A stretch of 39,565 nucleotides of DNA from an uncultured Bacilli bacterium. GTDB lineage: Bacteria; Bacillota_I; Bacilli_A; RF39; UBA660. The stretch spans positions 1 through 39,565 of the forward strand of contig CALVVR010000013.1 of the NCBI GenBank assembly GCA_944363915.1. Reading direction: 5' to 3'. The notes below the pieces were generated by a model. That model made no database searches. It saw only the letters and a list, made by a program, of their open reading frames with translations, and had not been told where the DNA came from. The translations under genes were made by a program, and so were the position numbers. Each line of letters opens with the position of its first letter. The first letter of the stretch is position 1. This document shows, in pieces, positions 1 to 7,137 of the stretch.

Positions 1-1
1 T

Positions 2-79
2 TGTTTAAAAGGAAAAGGTCATTGTGAAGATGCACTGATTAATCCCGAAGAACATATTAAAACATTAAATAAAGTATAA
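2..79 (+). CDS. C-terminal tail of an unidentified protein (cut by window start)
   Basis: An open frame enters from the left edge and ends at TAA 77-79. It gives 25 residues including GKGHCEDALINPEEH. This is too short to identify. It is called coding only because the frame is open from the window edge and the next gene follows on the same strand after a short AT-rich gap. It may be the end of an enzyme; no family is claimed. Confidence 0.4.
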   Translation, partial: CLKGKGHCEDALINPEEHIKTLNKV

Positions 80-149
80 AAAAAATAAATTTAAATTACA
101 ATTTAGTGATCTGTTAAATAAATAGTAATTTATTGAATGGAGGTGTTAT

Positions 150-347
150 ATGTTAATTACAGGAATTTTAATTACAATAGTTGCAATTTTTATGGTTTTA
201 TTTCCTCAATTTTTTATGGGACTTAAAAATCCTAGAATTCCCGATAAATTATTAAAAAATCCTAAAATGAAAATTGTTCTTAGAGTATGGGGTGGCATTT
301 TTGTAATAGTGGGAATTTTATTGATTATTTTCGCAACTATTAAATAA
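150..347 (+). CDS. small two-TM membrane protein (DUF6199-like)
   Basis: A 65-residue protein with hydrophobic segments at about 3-24 and 44-63. A short basic/proline loop lies between them (PRIPDKLLKNPKMK). A strong GGAGGTG ribosome site at 139-145 fixes the ATG start. The layout (helix, loop with Trp/Pro, helix) resembles the small DUF6199 family, but this is from memory of the pattern and is tentative. The function is unknown. It sits alone between the partial gene and an XRE regulator, about 70 bases from the next ribosome site. Confidence 0.6.
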   Translation: MLITGILITIVAIFMVLFPQFFMGLKNPRIPDKLLKNPKMKIVLRVWGGIFVIVGILLIIFATIK

Positions 348-435
348 GATATTATAATTTTATATACCCTCGATATATTTCCTGTTAAAAATAGCTTTTA
401 CATTATAAAATATTAATGTGAAAGGAGCAAAATTT

Positions 436-1146
436 ATGGATCAAGAAAAAATTGGAAAATTTATTGCTAGTTGTAGAAGAAAGAAAAATATCACACAGCA
501 AGAGTTGGCAGAAAAATTAGGTGTGTCAGATCGAACTATTGGAAATTGGGAAAATGGAAGGAATATGCCTGATTTATCATTGTTTAAACCTTTGTGTAAT
601 GAGCTTGATATTACTTTAAATGATTTAATGAGTGGCGAAAAAGTAAACGAAAAAGAATATCAAGAAAAATTAGAGGAAAATATCATCAATACCATTAACT
701 ATACAAATAAAAAAATAAAAAATCGCAATAATCTTATTGGATTAATATTAATTATTTTTGGGGTATTGATTTCAATTACGGCTGTCGCAATATTTCCTAG
801 TGAAAGTAGTTGGGGATCTATTTATTCTATTTTTGGTGCAATAATTTCTTTAGTTGGTGTTAGTAGATTTACCAAACGGTTAGCATATTCAAAAAGATTA
901 ATATGTAATTTTAGTTATTTTTTAATATTTATAATGGTATTAATGACAATAGATTATATTGGTGTCATTAATATTCATCAAGCACCAAGATTTTCATTGA
1001 TAAAAGTTTCCGGAGCTAATGTTATCTATTATGATACTCCATTTTATGATGTAGTTAGATGTAATGTTGATAAAGATAATGAAACATTTAAAGTTATTAA
1101 AAATCAAAAGTATGATAGAGATAATATAGATAATTTTTGCAAATGA
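436..1146 (+). CDS. membrane-anchored XRE-family regulator
   Basis: A 236-residue protein. An N-terminal Cro/C1-type helix-turn-helix spans about residues 1-65 (QQELAEKLGVSDRTIGNWENG). It is followed by a Lys/Glu-rich linker, three hydrophobic segments (about 100-122, 130-150 and 158-182) and a C-terminal outside or cytoplasmic tail of about 50 residues. The ATG at 436 is chosen because AAAGGAG (421-427) lies 8 bases upstream; a GTG at 418 would overlap that site. The next gene begins 28 bases downstream, so the two are probably co-transcribed. Membrane-tethered XRE proteins are common in Firmicutes, usually with an unknown signal. The DNA target and effector cannot be read here. A second protein with the same design lies at 4619-5299. 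Confidence 0.8.
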   Translation: MDQEKIGKFIASCRRKKNITQQELAEKLGVSDRTIGNWENGRNMPDLSLFKPLCNELDITLNDLMSGEKVNEKEYQEKLEENIINTINYTNKKIKNRNNLIGLILIIFGVLISITAVAIFPSESSWGSIYSIFGAIISLVGVSRFTKRLAYSKRLICNFSYFLIFIMVLMTIDYIGVINIHQAPRFSLIKVSGANVIYYDTPFYDVVRCNVDKDNETFKVIKNQKYDRDNIDNFCK

Positions 1147-1174
1147 TAAATCATGGTTAAAGGAGATGATTCTT

Positions 1175-1570
1175 TTGAAAAAATATATTCAAGCTATAGG
1201 TATATGGTTTTTAATTGTACCACTAGCAATTTTAAACGGTGGATTAAGAGAAAATATACTGGTTAAATTAGGTAGCATTGCTCTACCATTAAGTGGAATT
1301 ATTTTAAGTATTTGTATATTTGTAGTGGCATTATTGTTAATACCAAAAATTAAAGAGTGCAAATCAAAAGATTACATTATTTTTGGTATTATTTGGTTTG
1401 TTTTAACAAATTTATTTGATTTATTGATGTATATTAGTGAAGGTAAAGGAATCAACGAATTATTAAATTCATATAACTTTCTAAATGGCAATTTATGGAT
1501 TTTAGTTGTAATAACTGCATTTGTATCTCCAATAATAGTATCAAAAATAAAATGTTTAAAACAGTCTTAG
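1175..1570 (+). CDS. four-TM integral membrane protein, unknown
   Basis: A 131-residue, almost entirely hydrophobic protein with about four membrane segments (roughly 8-28, 36-56, 66-88 and 105-124) and a short basic C-terminus (KIKCLKQS). The start is placed at TTG 1175, because AAAGGAG (1159-1165) lies 9 bases before it. The ATG at 1166 abuts the ribosome site and is unlikely. It follows the membrane-anchored XRE gene closely and may be its partner, for example a sensor or a regulated membrane protein. I do not recognise a family. Confidence 0.6.
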   Translation: MKKYIQAIGIWFLIVPLAILNGGLRENILVKLGSIALPLSGIILSICIFVVALLLIPKIKECKSKDYIIFGIIWFVLTNLFDLLMYISEGKGINELLNSYNFLNGNLWILVVITAFVSPIIVSKIKCLKQS

Positions 1571-1615
1571 TGTTTTAAAAGTTGTTATCAAAAGATGCTT
1601 CAACATTATTTTAAT

Positions 1616-1650
1616 AAAAAATATCAACACTCAATAGTTGATATTTTTAT
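1616..1650. terminator. bidirectional intrinsic terminator
   Basis: A perfect 12-bp inverted repeat (AAAAATATCAAC at 1617-1628, GTTGATATTTTT at 1637-1648) with an 8-base loop. A-runs on the left and T-runs on the right let it serve both strands. It ends the 436-1570 pair and also the minus-strand TetR remnant. Confidence 0.75.
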
Positions 1651-1870
1651 TTTGATATTCTTCGATAAGGATTTGATTAATTTCTTCAGGATTTTCTTTA
1701 CAACCATTATATAGCCATTTTTTAATAATAGCATTAATTCCCACCATAAAAAACTCGATATGATATTCAATGTGATCGTCATTGTATAACATTTTAGATA
1801 AATTAGAATCATATTTATTCTTACTTAAAAGGTAATAAAGAATAATTAAGTAGAGATATTTAATCTCCAT
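1631..1870 (-). pseudogene. TetR-family regulator remnant (C-terminal domain only)
   Basis: A 79-residue minus-strand frame. Its second half (EFFMVGINAIIKKWLYNGC, then KENPEEINQILIEEY) matches the typical end of TetR-family regulators, where a ligand/dimerisation helix 'FF..GI..IIKKWL..GCKE.PEEI' precedes the terminus. The N-terminal helix-turn-helix is missing. Upstream of the Met there is no ribosome site and no further coding similarity, so this looks like a truncated remnant and not an intact gene. The terminator 1616-1650 follows it. A small chance remains that it is expressed as a dimerisation-only fragment. Confidence 0.55.
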
Positions 1871-1906
1871 TTTTTATGATATAATTATTAAAGAGGTAAT
1901 TAGATT

Positions 1907-2215
1907 ATGAAAAAGATAATCAATAAAATATTTATTCTAAATAAAGTAGTAGGAGCTATTTAATTTAGCTTTTATTTTACTGATATATGCATTTAGTAAT
2001 CATTCAGAAGATACGCTACTGGTTATGTTTGTTATTTACTATCAACCGATACCTTGATAATTTTTTGTATTTGGTTTTTTAAAGTTTGGAAATTTGGCAA
2101 TAATGATTCATCTTTTAAATCTGTTATGACCGGTTCGATGGGATTTATAGTATGTATTATAAATTCAATTATGTCTATTTATATGATAGTTAAGGCAAAT
2201 AGAAATTTAAAGTAA
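1907..2215 (+). pseudogene. frameshifted small membrane protein
   Basis: An ATG at 1907 with AAAGAGG (1890-1896) opens MKKIINKIFILNKVVGAI, then hits TAA at 1961. Coding-like hydrophobic sequence continues in the +1 frame from 1965 (LAFILLIYAFSNHSEDTLL, stop at 2055). It then returns to the first frame from about 2042 (STDTLIIFCIWFFKVWK and on) to TAA 2213-2215. Joined, these give about 100 residues with three hydrophobic segments and a Lys-rich end. Two compensating indels point to decay or assembly error. The family is unknown. Confidence 0.55.
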
Positions 2216-2229
2216 GGGAGAGATTGTAA

Positions 2230-2841
2230 GTGGAAAAGTGGTTAGAATTGATAATTGAAATTCAAAGTTTAGCGCAAAATGGGTTAGCTTATACTAATAA
2301 TGTCTATGATAAGGAAAGGTTTGAAAGATTACGCGATATATCAGCCGAAATGTTAAGTATGAAATCTGATTTATCACTTGAAAAAGTAAAGGATTTATTT
2401 TGTAATGAAAAAGGTTATCAAACACCTAAATTAGACACGAGAGCGGTTATATTTAAAGATGATAAAATTTTATTGGTTAAGGAAAATAATGGTACTTGGT
2501 CATTACCAGGAGGTTGGGTTGATGTTTTAGAATCAGTCGCTTCAAATACAGTAAAAGAAGCAAAAGAAGAAACGGGCTTGGATGTTGTACCCAAAAGAAT
2601 AATTGCTATTCAAGATAGAAATAAACATAATAAACCAATATATGCTTATGGTATATGTAAGATATTTGTTTTGTGTGAAGTAATAGGCGGAAAGTTTGAA
2701 AAAAATATTGAGACAATCGAAAAAAATTATTTTTCACTAGATGAATTACCATTATTAGCAGAAGCTAAAACAAATAAAGAACAAATAGAAATGTGCTTTA
2801 AAGCCGTAAATGATGAAAGTTGGCAAGTTCAATTTGATTAA
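2230..2841 (+). CDS. Nudix hydrolase with NUDIX_N-type N-terminal domain
   Basis: A 203-residue protein. Residues 1-60 (WLELIIEIQSLAQNGLAYT, then DKERFERLRDISAEML) match the N-terminal domain found in Gram-positive ADP-ribose/nucleoside-diphosphate-X pyrophosphatases (PF12535). Residues about 70-195 form the Nudix fold. The Nudix box runs from GGWVDVLES through AKEETGLDV; its acidic EE pair binds Mg2+. The usual Arg of 'REU' is Lys here (KEAKEETG). The expected reaction is cleavage of a nucleoside diphosphate linked to X; the substrate is not readable. The start is GTG 2230 with GGGAG (2216-2220) 9 bases upstream. It stands alone among accessory genes. Confidence 0.85.
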   Translation: MEKWLELIIEIQSLAQNGLAYTNNVYDKERFERLRDISAEMLSMKSDLSLEKVKDLFCNEKGYQTPKLDTRAVIFKDDKILLVKENNGTWSLPGGWVDVLESVASNTVKEAKEETGLDVVPKRIIAIQDRNKHNKPIYAYGICKIFVLCEVIGGKFEKNIETIEKNYFSLDELPLLAEAKTNKEQIEMCFKAVNDESWQVQFD

Positions 2842-2885
2842 TTTTATAAAATAATCAAATAATGTAATTGAAAGGTAGATGTTTA

Positions 2886-3359
2886 ATGAAAAAAAGATTA
2901 ATAATTTTATTATGTTTATTTGTTGTAGCTATTAATACTGGATGTGTAAGGAATACTGGTTTTTATCGAGATGTTGAAACTGTTAAAATTGGGGAGAAAT
3001 CAAATGTTCAAATTAATAATGATGTAGTTTCTCTATCTATTAAAGAAGGTACACTAACAAATAATAGTGTGACGGCAATTTTAAAAAATTCTAGCAATAA
3101 TACTATTATATATGATGATACTTATGAACTAGAAATAAAAAAAGATGGCTCTTGGTATAAAATAGATGTTGAATTGCTTTTTAATGAACCTATTTGGAAT
3201 TTAGATAGTGGTGCCTCAAAAGAGTTAGAATTTAATTGGGAAAAAAGCTATGGAGATTTAGATATCGGAACATATAGAATTATCAAAGCAATTTCTTTAG
3301 AAAAAACTGATGATGTTTATGAAGAATTTTATGTAGGATTTGAATTTACTATTAACTAA
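2886..3359 (+). CDS. putative lipoprotein with bacterial Ig-like domain
   Basis: A 157-residue protein. A basic and hydrophobic signal segment (MKKRLIILLCLFVVAINTGC) ends in Cys20 in a weak lipobox (NTGC; the usual Leu at -3 is Asn). The mature part has a pattern typical of the immunoglobulin-like domain PF20251: a 'NNS...I' strand, 'LEIKKDGSWYKI', a 'LDSGASKELEFNW' strand and 'YGDLDIGTYRIIKAI'. It is likely anchored on the outer face of the membrane; no enzymatic role is apparent. The ATG at 2886 is preferred over TTG 2868, because AAAGG (2871-2875) sits 10 bases before it and the signal peptide then begins at Met-Lys-Lys. Confidence 0.7.
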   Translation: MKKRLIILLCLFVVAINTGCVRNTGFYRDVETVKIGEKSNVQINNDVVSLSIKEGTLTNNSVTAILKNSSNNTIIYDDTYELEIKKDGSWYKIDVELLFNEPIWNLDSGASKELEFNWEKSYGDLDIGTYRIIKAISLEKTDDVYEEFYVGFEFTIN

Positions 3360-3384
3360 TTATATTTGAAAGTGAGGTAATAAT

Positions 3385-4551
3385 ATGTCCGTAGTCGTCA
3401 ATATTAAACAAAATCCTAAAAAAACCAAAAAGATTGGTTTAAAATTTTTAAATGGCTGGCTTAGGACCTGTAATTTATGTTTTGGTGTTCCTAATCAAGC
3501 TTATTGTTTAGAAAATTATGAAGGAAAAGAAGATTTAAGAAATCAATTACTTATCATTTATAATCCTAAAAGTTTAGGACGAGGATTTAGTTTTACAATC
3601 GAAGAAAATTATGATGTTGAGTTGGTTTTAAACTTTCCAGCTACTAAAAATGATATTATTTTATTTTATAAATTTATCGATTTATTTTGTTCTAATTTTA
3701 AAATTAAAACTTTTATTCATGAAGGAGAAGAATATAGCTTAGATAAAATAGAAAGTTTAATGAATGCGACAATTGCATTTAATAAAAAACTAGTTAAAAA
3801 TGATTTAGAGTCTGATCTTACTATTTTTGGTTGTATTTATCCGATTGTTCTAGAAAAAGATTTTATCAAAAAAATAAAACAGTTAAATGAAGATGAAGCT
3901 TATCAATTATATGAAGAATATCTAAATAAAAAACAAAAAGAAGATTATTATTTTGCTAAACCAATAATATATGAAGATAAAAATAAAAAATACTATGCTA
4001 AATATGCTTTGACGGAAAATGTTCCAACCATTTTTCCTATTGAGACATATTTACCATTTGGTTATGATCAAAATCTAGAAAAGAATATCAAAACGTGGAA
4101 TGTATCTTTAATTGAAAATAAAAATGGTAAATTTGATTTGCTTGATGAAATATCTTATGATAATTTTTGTAAATTAGTCGATTTAAGTAAGTATCCAAAG
4201 TTTGATGAAAAACATATTATCATTACCTTTAATCAAGAAATTTTAGAAAAAACAGATAAATATTTAATTGATAAAGCTAAAATTGAATTAGAAAATTGGC
4301 TATCAGACATAAGAGAACTAGGACGTAAACCGGTAAAAATAGAATATACTAATACATTTGAAGAAAACGGCATAAAATGTTATATTTTTAAATACAAAAA
4401 AACTTTATTAAGTAAGTGGTTTTTAGGAATAGTAAGTGATTCTGGAACTTTTAGCGAAATGAAAGAGTACAATAAAAATACTGAGGTAGAAGATGCTAAA
4501 AGAATAATAAAATTACTACAAGAAATTTGGAAAAAGACAGTAGATAATTAA
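3385..4551 (+). CDS. hypothetical protein, 388 aa (weak DUF4299-like pattern)
   Basis: A soluble, Lys/Glu-rich protein without signal peptide or membrane segments. The N-terminal half has a 'LNFPATKNDIILFYKFIDLF' stretch that faintly recalls DUF4299 proteins of Firmicutes. The last ~95 residues (from LIDKAKIELENWLSDIREL) look like a separate compact domain with alternating strands (IKCYIFKYKK, KWFLGIVSDSG). No catalytic motif was recognised. GTGAGG ahead of ATG 3385 supports the start. It is followed directly by an XRE regulator gene. Such proteins are scattered among Firmicutes accessory regions; the function is unknown. Confidence 0.6.
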   Translation: MSVVVNIKQNPKKTKKIGLKFLNGWLRTCNLCFGVPNQAYCLENYEGKEDLRNQLLIIYNPKSLGRGFSFTIEENYDVELVLNFPATKNDIILFYKFIDLFCSNFKIKTFIHEGEEYSLDKIESLMNATIAFNKKLVKNDLESDLTIFGCIYPIVLEKDFIKKIKQLNEDEAYQLYEEYLNKKQKEDYYFAKPIIYEDKNKKYYAKYALTENVPTIFPIETYLPFGYDQNLEKNIKTWNVSLIENKNGKFDLLDEISYDNFCKLVDLSKYPKFDEKHIIITFNQEILEKTDKYLIDKAKIELENWLSDIRELGRKPVKIEYTNTFEENGIKCYIFKYKKTLLSKWFLGIVSDSGTFSEMKEYNKNTEVEDAKRIIKLLQEIWKKTVDN

Positions 4552-4576
4552 GTGAACCAATAGTATGTGTATTTTT

Positions 4577-4603
4577 TATATCAATATTGTTAAAATTGAT
4601 ATA
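4577..4603. promoter_or_regulatory. inverted repeat upstream of XRE gene (possible operator)
   Basis: A 9-bp perfect inverted repeat (TATATCAAT / ATTGATATA) with a 9-base spacer, 16 bases before the ATG of the XRE gene. No T-run follows, so a terminator is unlikely. The 18-bp centre spacing suits a dimeric Cro/C1-type operator (autoregulation). This is inference. Confidence 0.4.
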
Positions 4604-4618
4604 GAAAAGAGGATGATT

Positions 4619-5299
4619 ATGAATCAAGAAAAAATCGGAAAATTTATTTCTAAGCAAAGAAAAGAAAAACAATTAACTCAAGAACAACTTGCAGAAAAGT
4701 TAGGCATTAGTAAAAATGCTGTTAGTAAATGGGAAAGAGGTTTATCGTTAATGGATATTTCATTAATAGAACCGTTATGCAATATTTTAGATGTTACTAT
4801 TCCTGAACTTCTACATGGAGAGATAATTAGTAAAAAAGAAAAAGATAAAAAAAACGAAGAAACAATAAATATTGTTATTACTATTTCTAAAGAAAAAATA
4901 AATAATTATAAAAGAAAAGTTATGTTATCTGCTTGTTTTTTGATTAGCTTGTTACCAATGCTGATGAATCAATTTGGTGGTTTTAGAGATGTTCAAGAAA
5001 TAAGTGGAATTATCAACTTAACTAATCCGATTGGTTTAATTTCTGCTTTTATTTTTTTCTTTGGTGTGTGGTATAACTTTAAAAATAAGTATTTTAATAT
5101 AATAGTAGGTGCTATAGGTGTTATTGGTATAATTTTATCTGAGGTAGTAAATTTTTTTGCATGGGGATATCCTAATATATCTTGCTTAGATAAAATAAGT
5201 AAATGTTTTAATAATGTTTTATTTCCAGAATTTTATATTGGATTATTATTTTCTATAGTAATGTTGATAGTATATTTTTATATTGTAAAGAAAAAATAG
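4619..5299 (+). CDS. membrane-anchored XRE-family regulator
   Basis: A 226-residue protein. An N-terminal helix-turn-helix (about residues 1-65; TQEQLAEKLGISKNAVSKWE) is followed by a linker and four hydrophobic segments (about 100-122, 140-158, 164-190 and 202-222). The start is ATG 4619, 6 bases after AAGAGG (4607-4612); the longer frame from 4565 would run through the inverted repeat 4577-4603. The first ten residues (MNQEKIGKFI) nearly match the regulator at 436 (MDQEKIGKFI), so the two are paralogues with diverged membrane parts. Probable function: a transcription factor responding at the membrane. The target is unknown. Confidence 0.8.
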   Translation: MNQEKIGKFISKQRKEKQLTQEQLAEKLGISKNAVSKWERGLSLMDISLIEPLCNILDVTIPELLHGEIISKKEKDKKNEETINIVITISKEKINNYKRKVMLSACFLISLLPMLMNQFGGFRDVQEISGIINLTNPIGLISAFIFFFGVWYNFKNKYFNIIVGAIGVIGIILSEVVNFFAWGYPNISCLDKISKCFNNVLFPEFYIGLLFSIVMLIVYFYIVKKK

Positions 5300-5367
5300 T
5301 TTTCCAATATAATGAAAAAAATTAATAAGATATATTTTTAATATGATAAAGTTATATGGGTGATTAT

Positions 5368-5616
5368 ATGAAAAATGTAGAAAAAATAATAATTAATACT
5401 GACGAAAAAGAAATGGAAAAGGTTAATTGGACTAATGCTTGGAGTAAAAAATATCATGTTTTAGCTAACTATCAAAATAAAGTGGATATTGAATATTATC
5501 AAGAAGAAATAAGAAAATTATTAGATAGTTTAGAAGAGGAATATGGTTATAATAAATTAGATGCTATGTTAGTGTTAAAAGATATTTTATATCATGAATG
5601 GAAAGATAATAAATGA
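5368..5616 (+). CDS. small hypothetical protein upstream of ogt
   Basis: An 82-residue, charged, probably helical protein (VDIEYYQEEIRKLLDSLEEE, then YGYNKLDAMLVLKDILYHE). The start at ATG 5368 uses GGTGATT (5359-5365), a ribosome site form seen repeatedly in this window; ATG 5356 overlaps it. The stop TGA overlaps the ATG of ogt (ATGA at 5613-5616), implying translational coupling. No family was recognised. The coupling suggests a role with the downstream alkylation-repair gene, but that is inference. Confidence 0.6.
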   Translation: MKNVEKIIINTDEKEMEKVNWTNAWSKKYHVLANYQNKVDIEYYQEEIRKLLDSLEEEYGYNKLDAMLVLKDILYHEWKDNK

Positions 5617-6146
5617 TTTATAAAACATATTATAGTTCACCTATTGGTAAATTGCTCTTAGCTAGTGATGGGGAAAGTTTAACAGGTTTATGGATAGAAG
5701 GTCAAAAACATTATCTTTATAAAATAAATGAACAATTAGTTACTAATGATAATTTAGAAATATTTAAAGAAGTTAAAAATTGGTTAAATAAATATTTTAA
5801 AGGTGAAAAAGTTAATATTAATAATCTAAAGCTGAATCATAGTGGTACTAAATTTCAAAAAGAAGTGTGGAAAGTGTTATGTGACATCCCATATGGCGAG
5901 ATTATTACGTATAAGGAAATATCAAAAAAAGTAGCGCACAATTTAAATAAGGAAAGAATGTCTTTTCAGGCTGTAGGTAGTGCTATTGGACATAATCCAA
6001 TTACAATTATTATTCCCTGTCATCGTGTTGTTGGCAGTGATGGTAATTTAACTGGTTATGCTGGTGGAATAGATAACAAGATAAAGCTACTACAAATTGA
6101 AGGACATGATATAAATAAGTTTTATTATAAGAAAAGAAGTGATTAA
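5613..6146 (+). CDS. ogt: methylated-DNA--protein-cysteine methyltransferase
   Basis: A 177-residue O6-alkylguanine-DNA alkyltransferase. An N-terminal RNase-H-like part (residues 1-75) precedes the C-terminal DNA-binding/active-site domain with FQKEVWKVLCDIPYGEIITY, the arginine-finger region (residues about 116-127) and the acceptor motif PCHRVV, in which Cys136 takes the alkyl group. It ends in the usual GYAGG...K.LL.IE. It repairs O6-methylguanine in DNA by suicide transfer. It is coupled to the upstream 82-aa gene (4-base overlap). The DUF1848 gene starts 2 bases after its stop, so all three form one operon. Confidence 0.95.
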   Translation: MIYKTYYSSPIGKLLLASDGESLTGLWIEGQKHYLYKINEQLVTNDNLEIFKEVKNWLNKYFKGEKVNINNLKLNHSGTKFQKEVWKVLCDIPYGEIITYKEISKKVAHNLNKERMSFQAVGSAIGHNPITIIIPCHRVVGSDGNLTGYAGGIDNKIKLLQIEGHDINKFYYKKRSD

Positions 6147-6148
6147 TT

Positions 6149-7036
6149 ATGATCCTTTTTGTAAGTGGTAGAACCGATATAGTAGCATTTTATTCTAATT
6201 GGTTTATGAAACGTTATGAAGAAGGGTATTTTGATGTTAGAAATCCATTTAATCCTAAGTTAGTAAGTCGCATTAATATAAATGATGTTGATGCGATTCT
6301 TTTTTGTACAAAAAATCCACTTCCTATTTTAAACGATATAAATAAAATTGATAAACCAATCCTTTTCCATGTTACTCTAACTCCTTATCATAAAGATATT
6401 GAACCAAATGTACCTCCCAAAGGTCTTATTATTGAAGCTATAAAAAAATTATCTAATTTAATTGGCATTGACAATATATATGTTCGTTATGATCCAATTT
6501 TTATAAGTGATAAATATACTTTAGATTATCATATTAAAGCTTTTGATAAAATGTGTAATTTATTAAATGGTTATGTAAAAACGATTATTGTATCATTTTT
6601 AGATAATTATAAAAATGTGCGAAAAAATAAAAGTGTTTTAAAATATCGTCCTCTAACGGAATTTGATTATCAACAGATTGGTATTAATTTTAGTAGAAGT
6701 GCTAAAGAAAACAATATGACTGTCCAAACTTGTTTTGAGGATAGAAATTTAGTTGAATATGGATTTATTAAAAATGATTGTTTGTCGCATGGATTAGCTT
6801 ATAAATTAACTGGTAAAAAATATAAAACTTGGAAAGCAAGAAAAGATAAAAAATGTAATTGTGTTGAATTAGTTGATATTGGTTGTTATAATTCTTGTAA
6901 GCACATGTGTAAATATTGTTATGCTAATTTTGATGAAGATAAAGTTAATGCTAATTTTTCTAAACATGATATCAATTCTTCTTTGTTAATTGGGCAAATT
7001 GAAAAAGATGATACAATAAAAGTTAGGATAAAATAA
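6149..7036 (+). CDS. DUF1848 family protein with Cys cluster
   Basis: A 295-residue protein with the features of DUF1848 (PF08902): an N-terminal 'SGRTDIVAFYSNWF', the central 'FCTKNPLPIL' and 'FHVTLTPY', and 'VRYDPIFIS'. A C-terminal cysteine cluster (CNCVELVDIGCYNSC, then KHMCKYCYANFD) looks built to bind a metal or Fe-S centre. The family's barrel-like part and CxxxC-type cluster have been likened to radical-SAM/spore photoproduct lyase-like proteins; the biochemistry is not established. It is the third gene of the 5368-7036 operon, right behind ogt, which hints at nucleic-acid damage handling. The hint is inference. Confidence 0.8.
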   Translation: MILFVSGRTDIVAFYSNWFMKRYEEGYFDVRNPFNPKLVSRININDVDAILFCTKNPLPILNDINKIDKPILFHVTLTPYHKDIEPNVPPKGLIIEAIKKLSNLIGIDNIYVRYDPIFISDKYTLDYHIKAFDKMCNLLNGYVKTIIVSFLDNYKNVRKNKSVLKYRPLTEFDYQQIGINFSRSAKENNMTVQTCFEDRNLVEYGFIKNDCLSHGLAYKLTGKKYKTWKARKDKKCNCVELVDIGCYNSCKHMCKYCYANFDEDKVNANFSKHDINSSLLIGQIEKDDTIKVRIK

Positions 7037-7060
7037 TTTACTTAAAATTAATATTTTTTA

Positions 7061-7090
7061 TTGACAAACATATATTCGCTATGATATGAT
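7061..7090 (+). promoter_or_regulatory. promoter of the ORF6N array
   Basis: TTGACA (7061-7066) and TATGAT (7085-7090) are separated by 18 bases, a good sigma-A-type promoter 48 bases before the first ORF6N start codon. Confidence 0.7.
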
Positions 7091-7118
7091 TGACTTGTAG
7101 GAGTTAATCATATTTTTA
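7085..7118 (+). promoter_or_regulatory. hairpin with T-run overlapping the -10 (operator or attenuator)
   Basis: TATGATTGACT (7085-7095) and AGTTAATCATA (7102-7112) form an 11-bp stem with one wobble, followed by TTTTT. Its left arm is the -10 hexamer itself, so as DNA it could be a repressor site. The T-run also allows a terminator reading. It lies directly upstream of the ORF6N array. Confidence 0.45.
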
Positions 7119-7137
7119 TTATCTAGGGATGTTAGTA

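Noticed and set aside
1624..1812. second minus-strand frame over the TetR remnant
   Set aside because: The overlapping frame 1631-1870 has the recognisable TetR C-terminal pattern; this one has none.
4577..4603. Inverted repeat as the terminator of the 388-residue gene
   Set aside because: No T-run follows the right arm and the stem is pure A/T except one pair; an operator is at least as likely.
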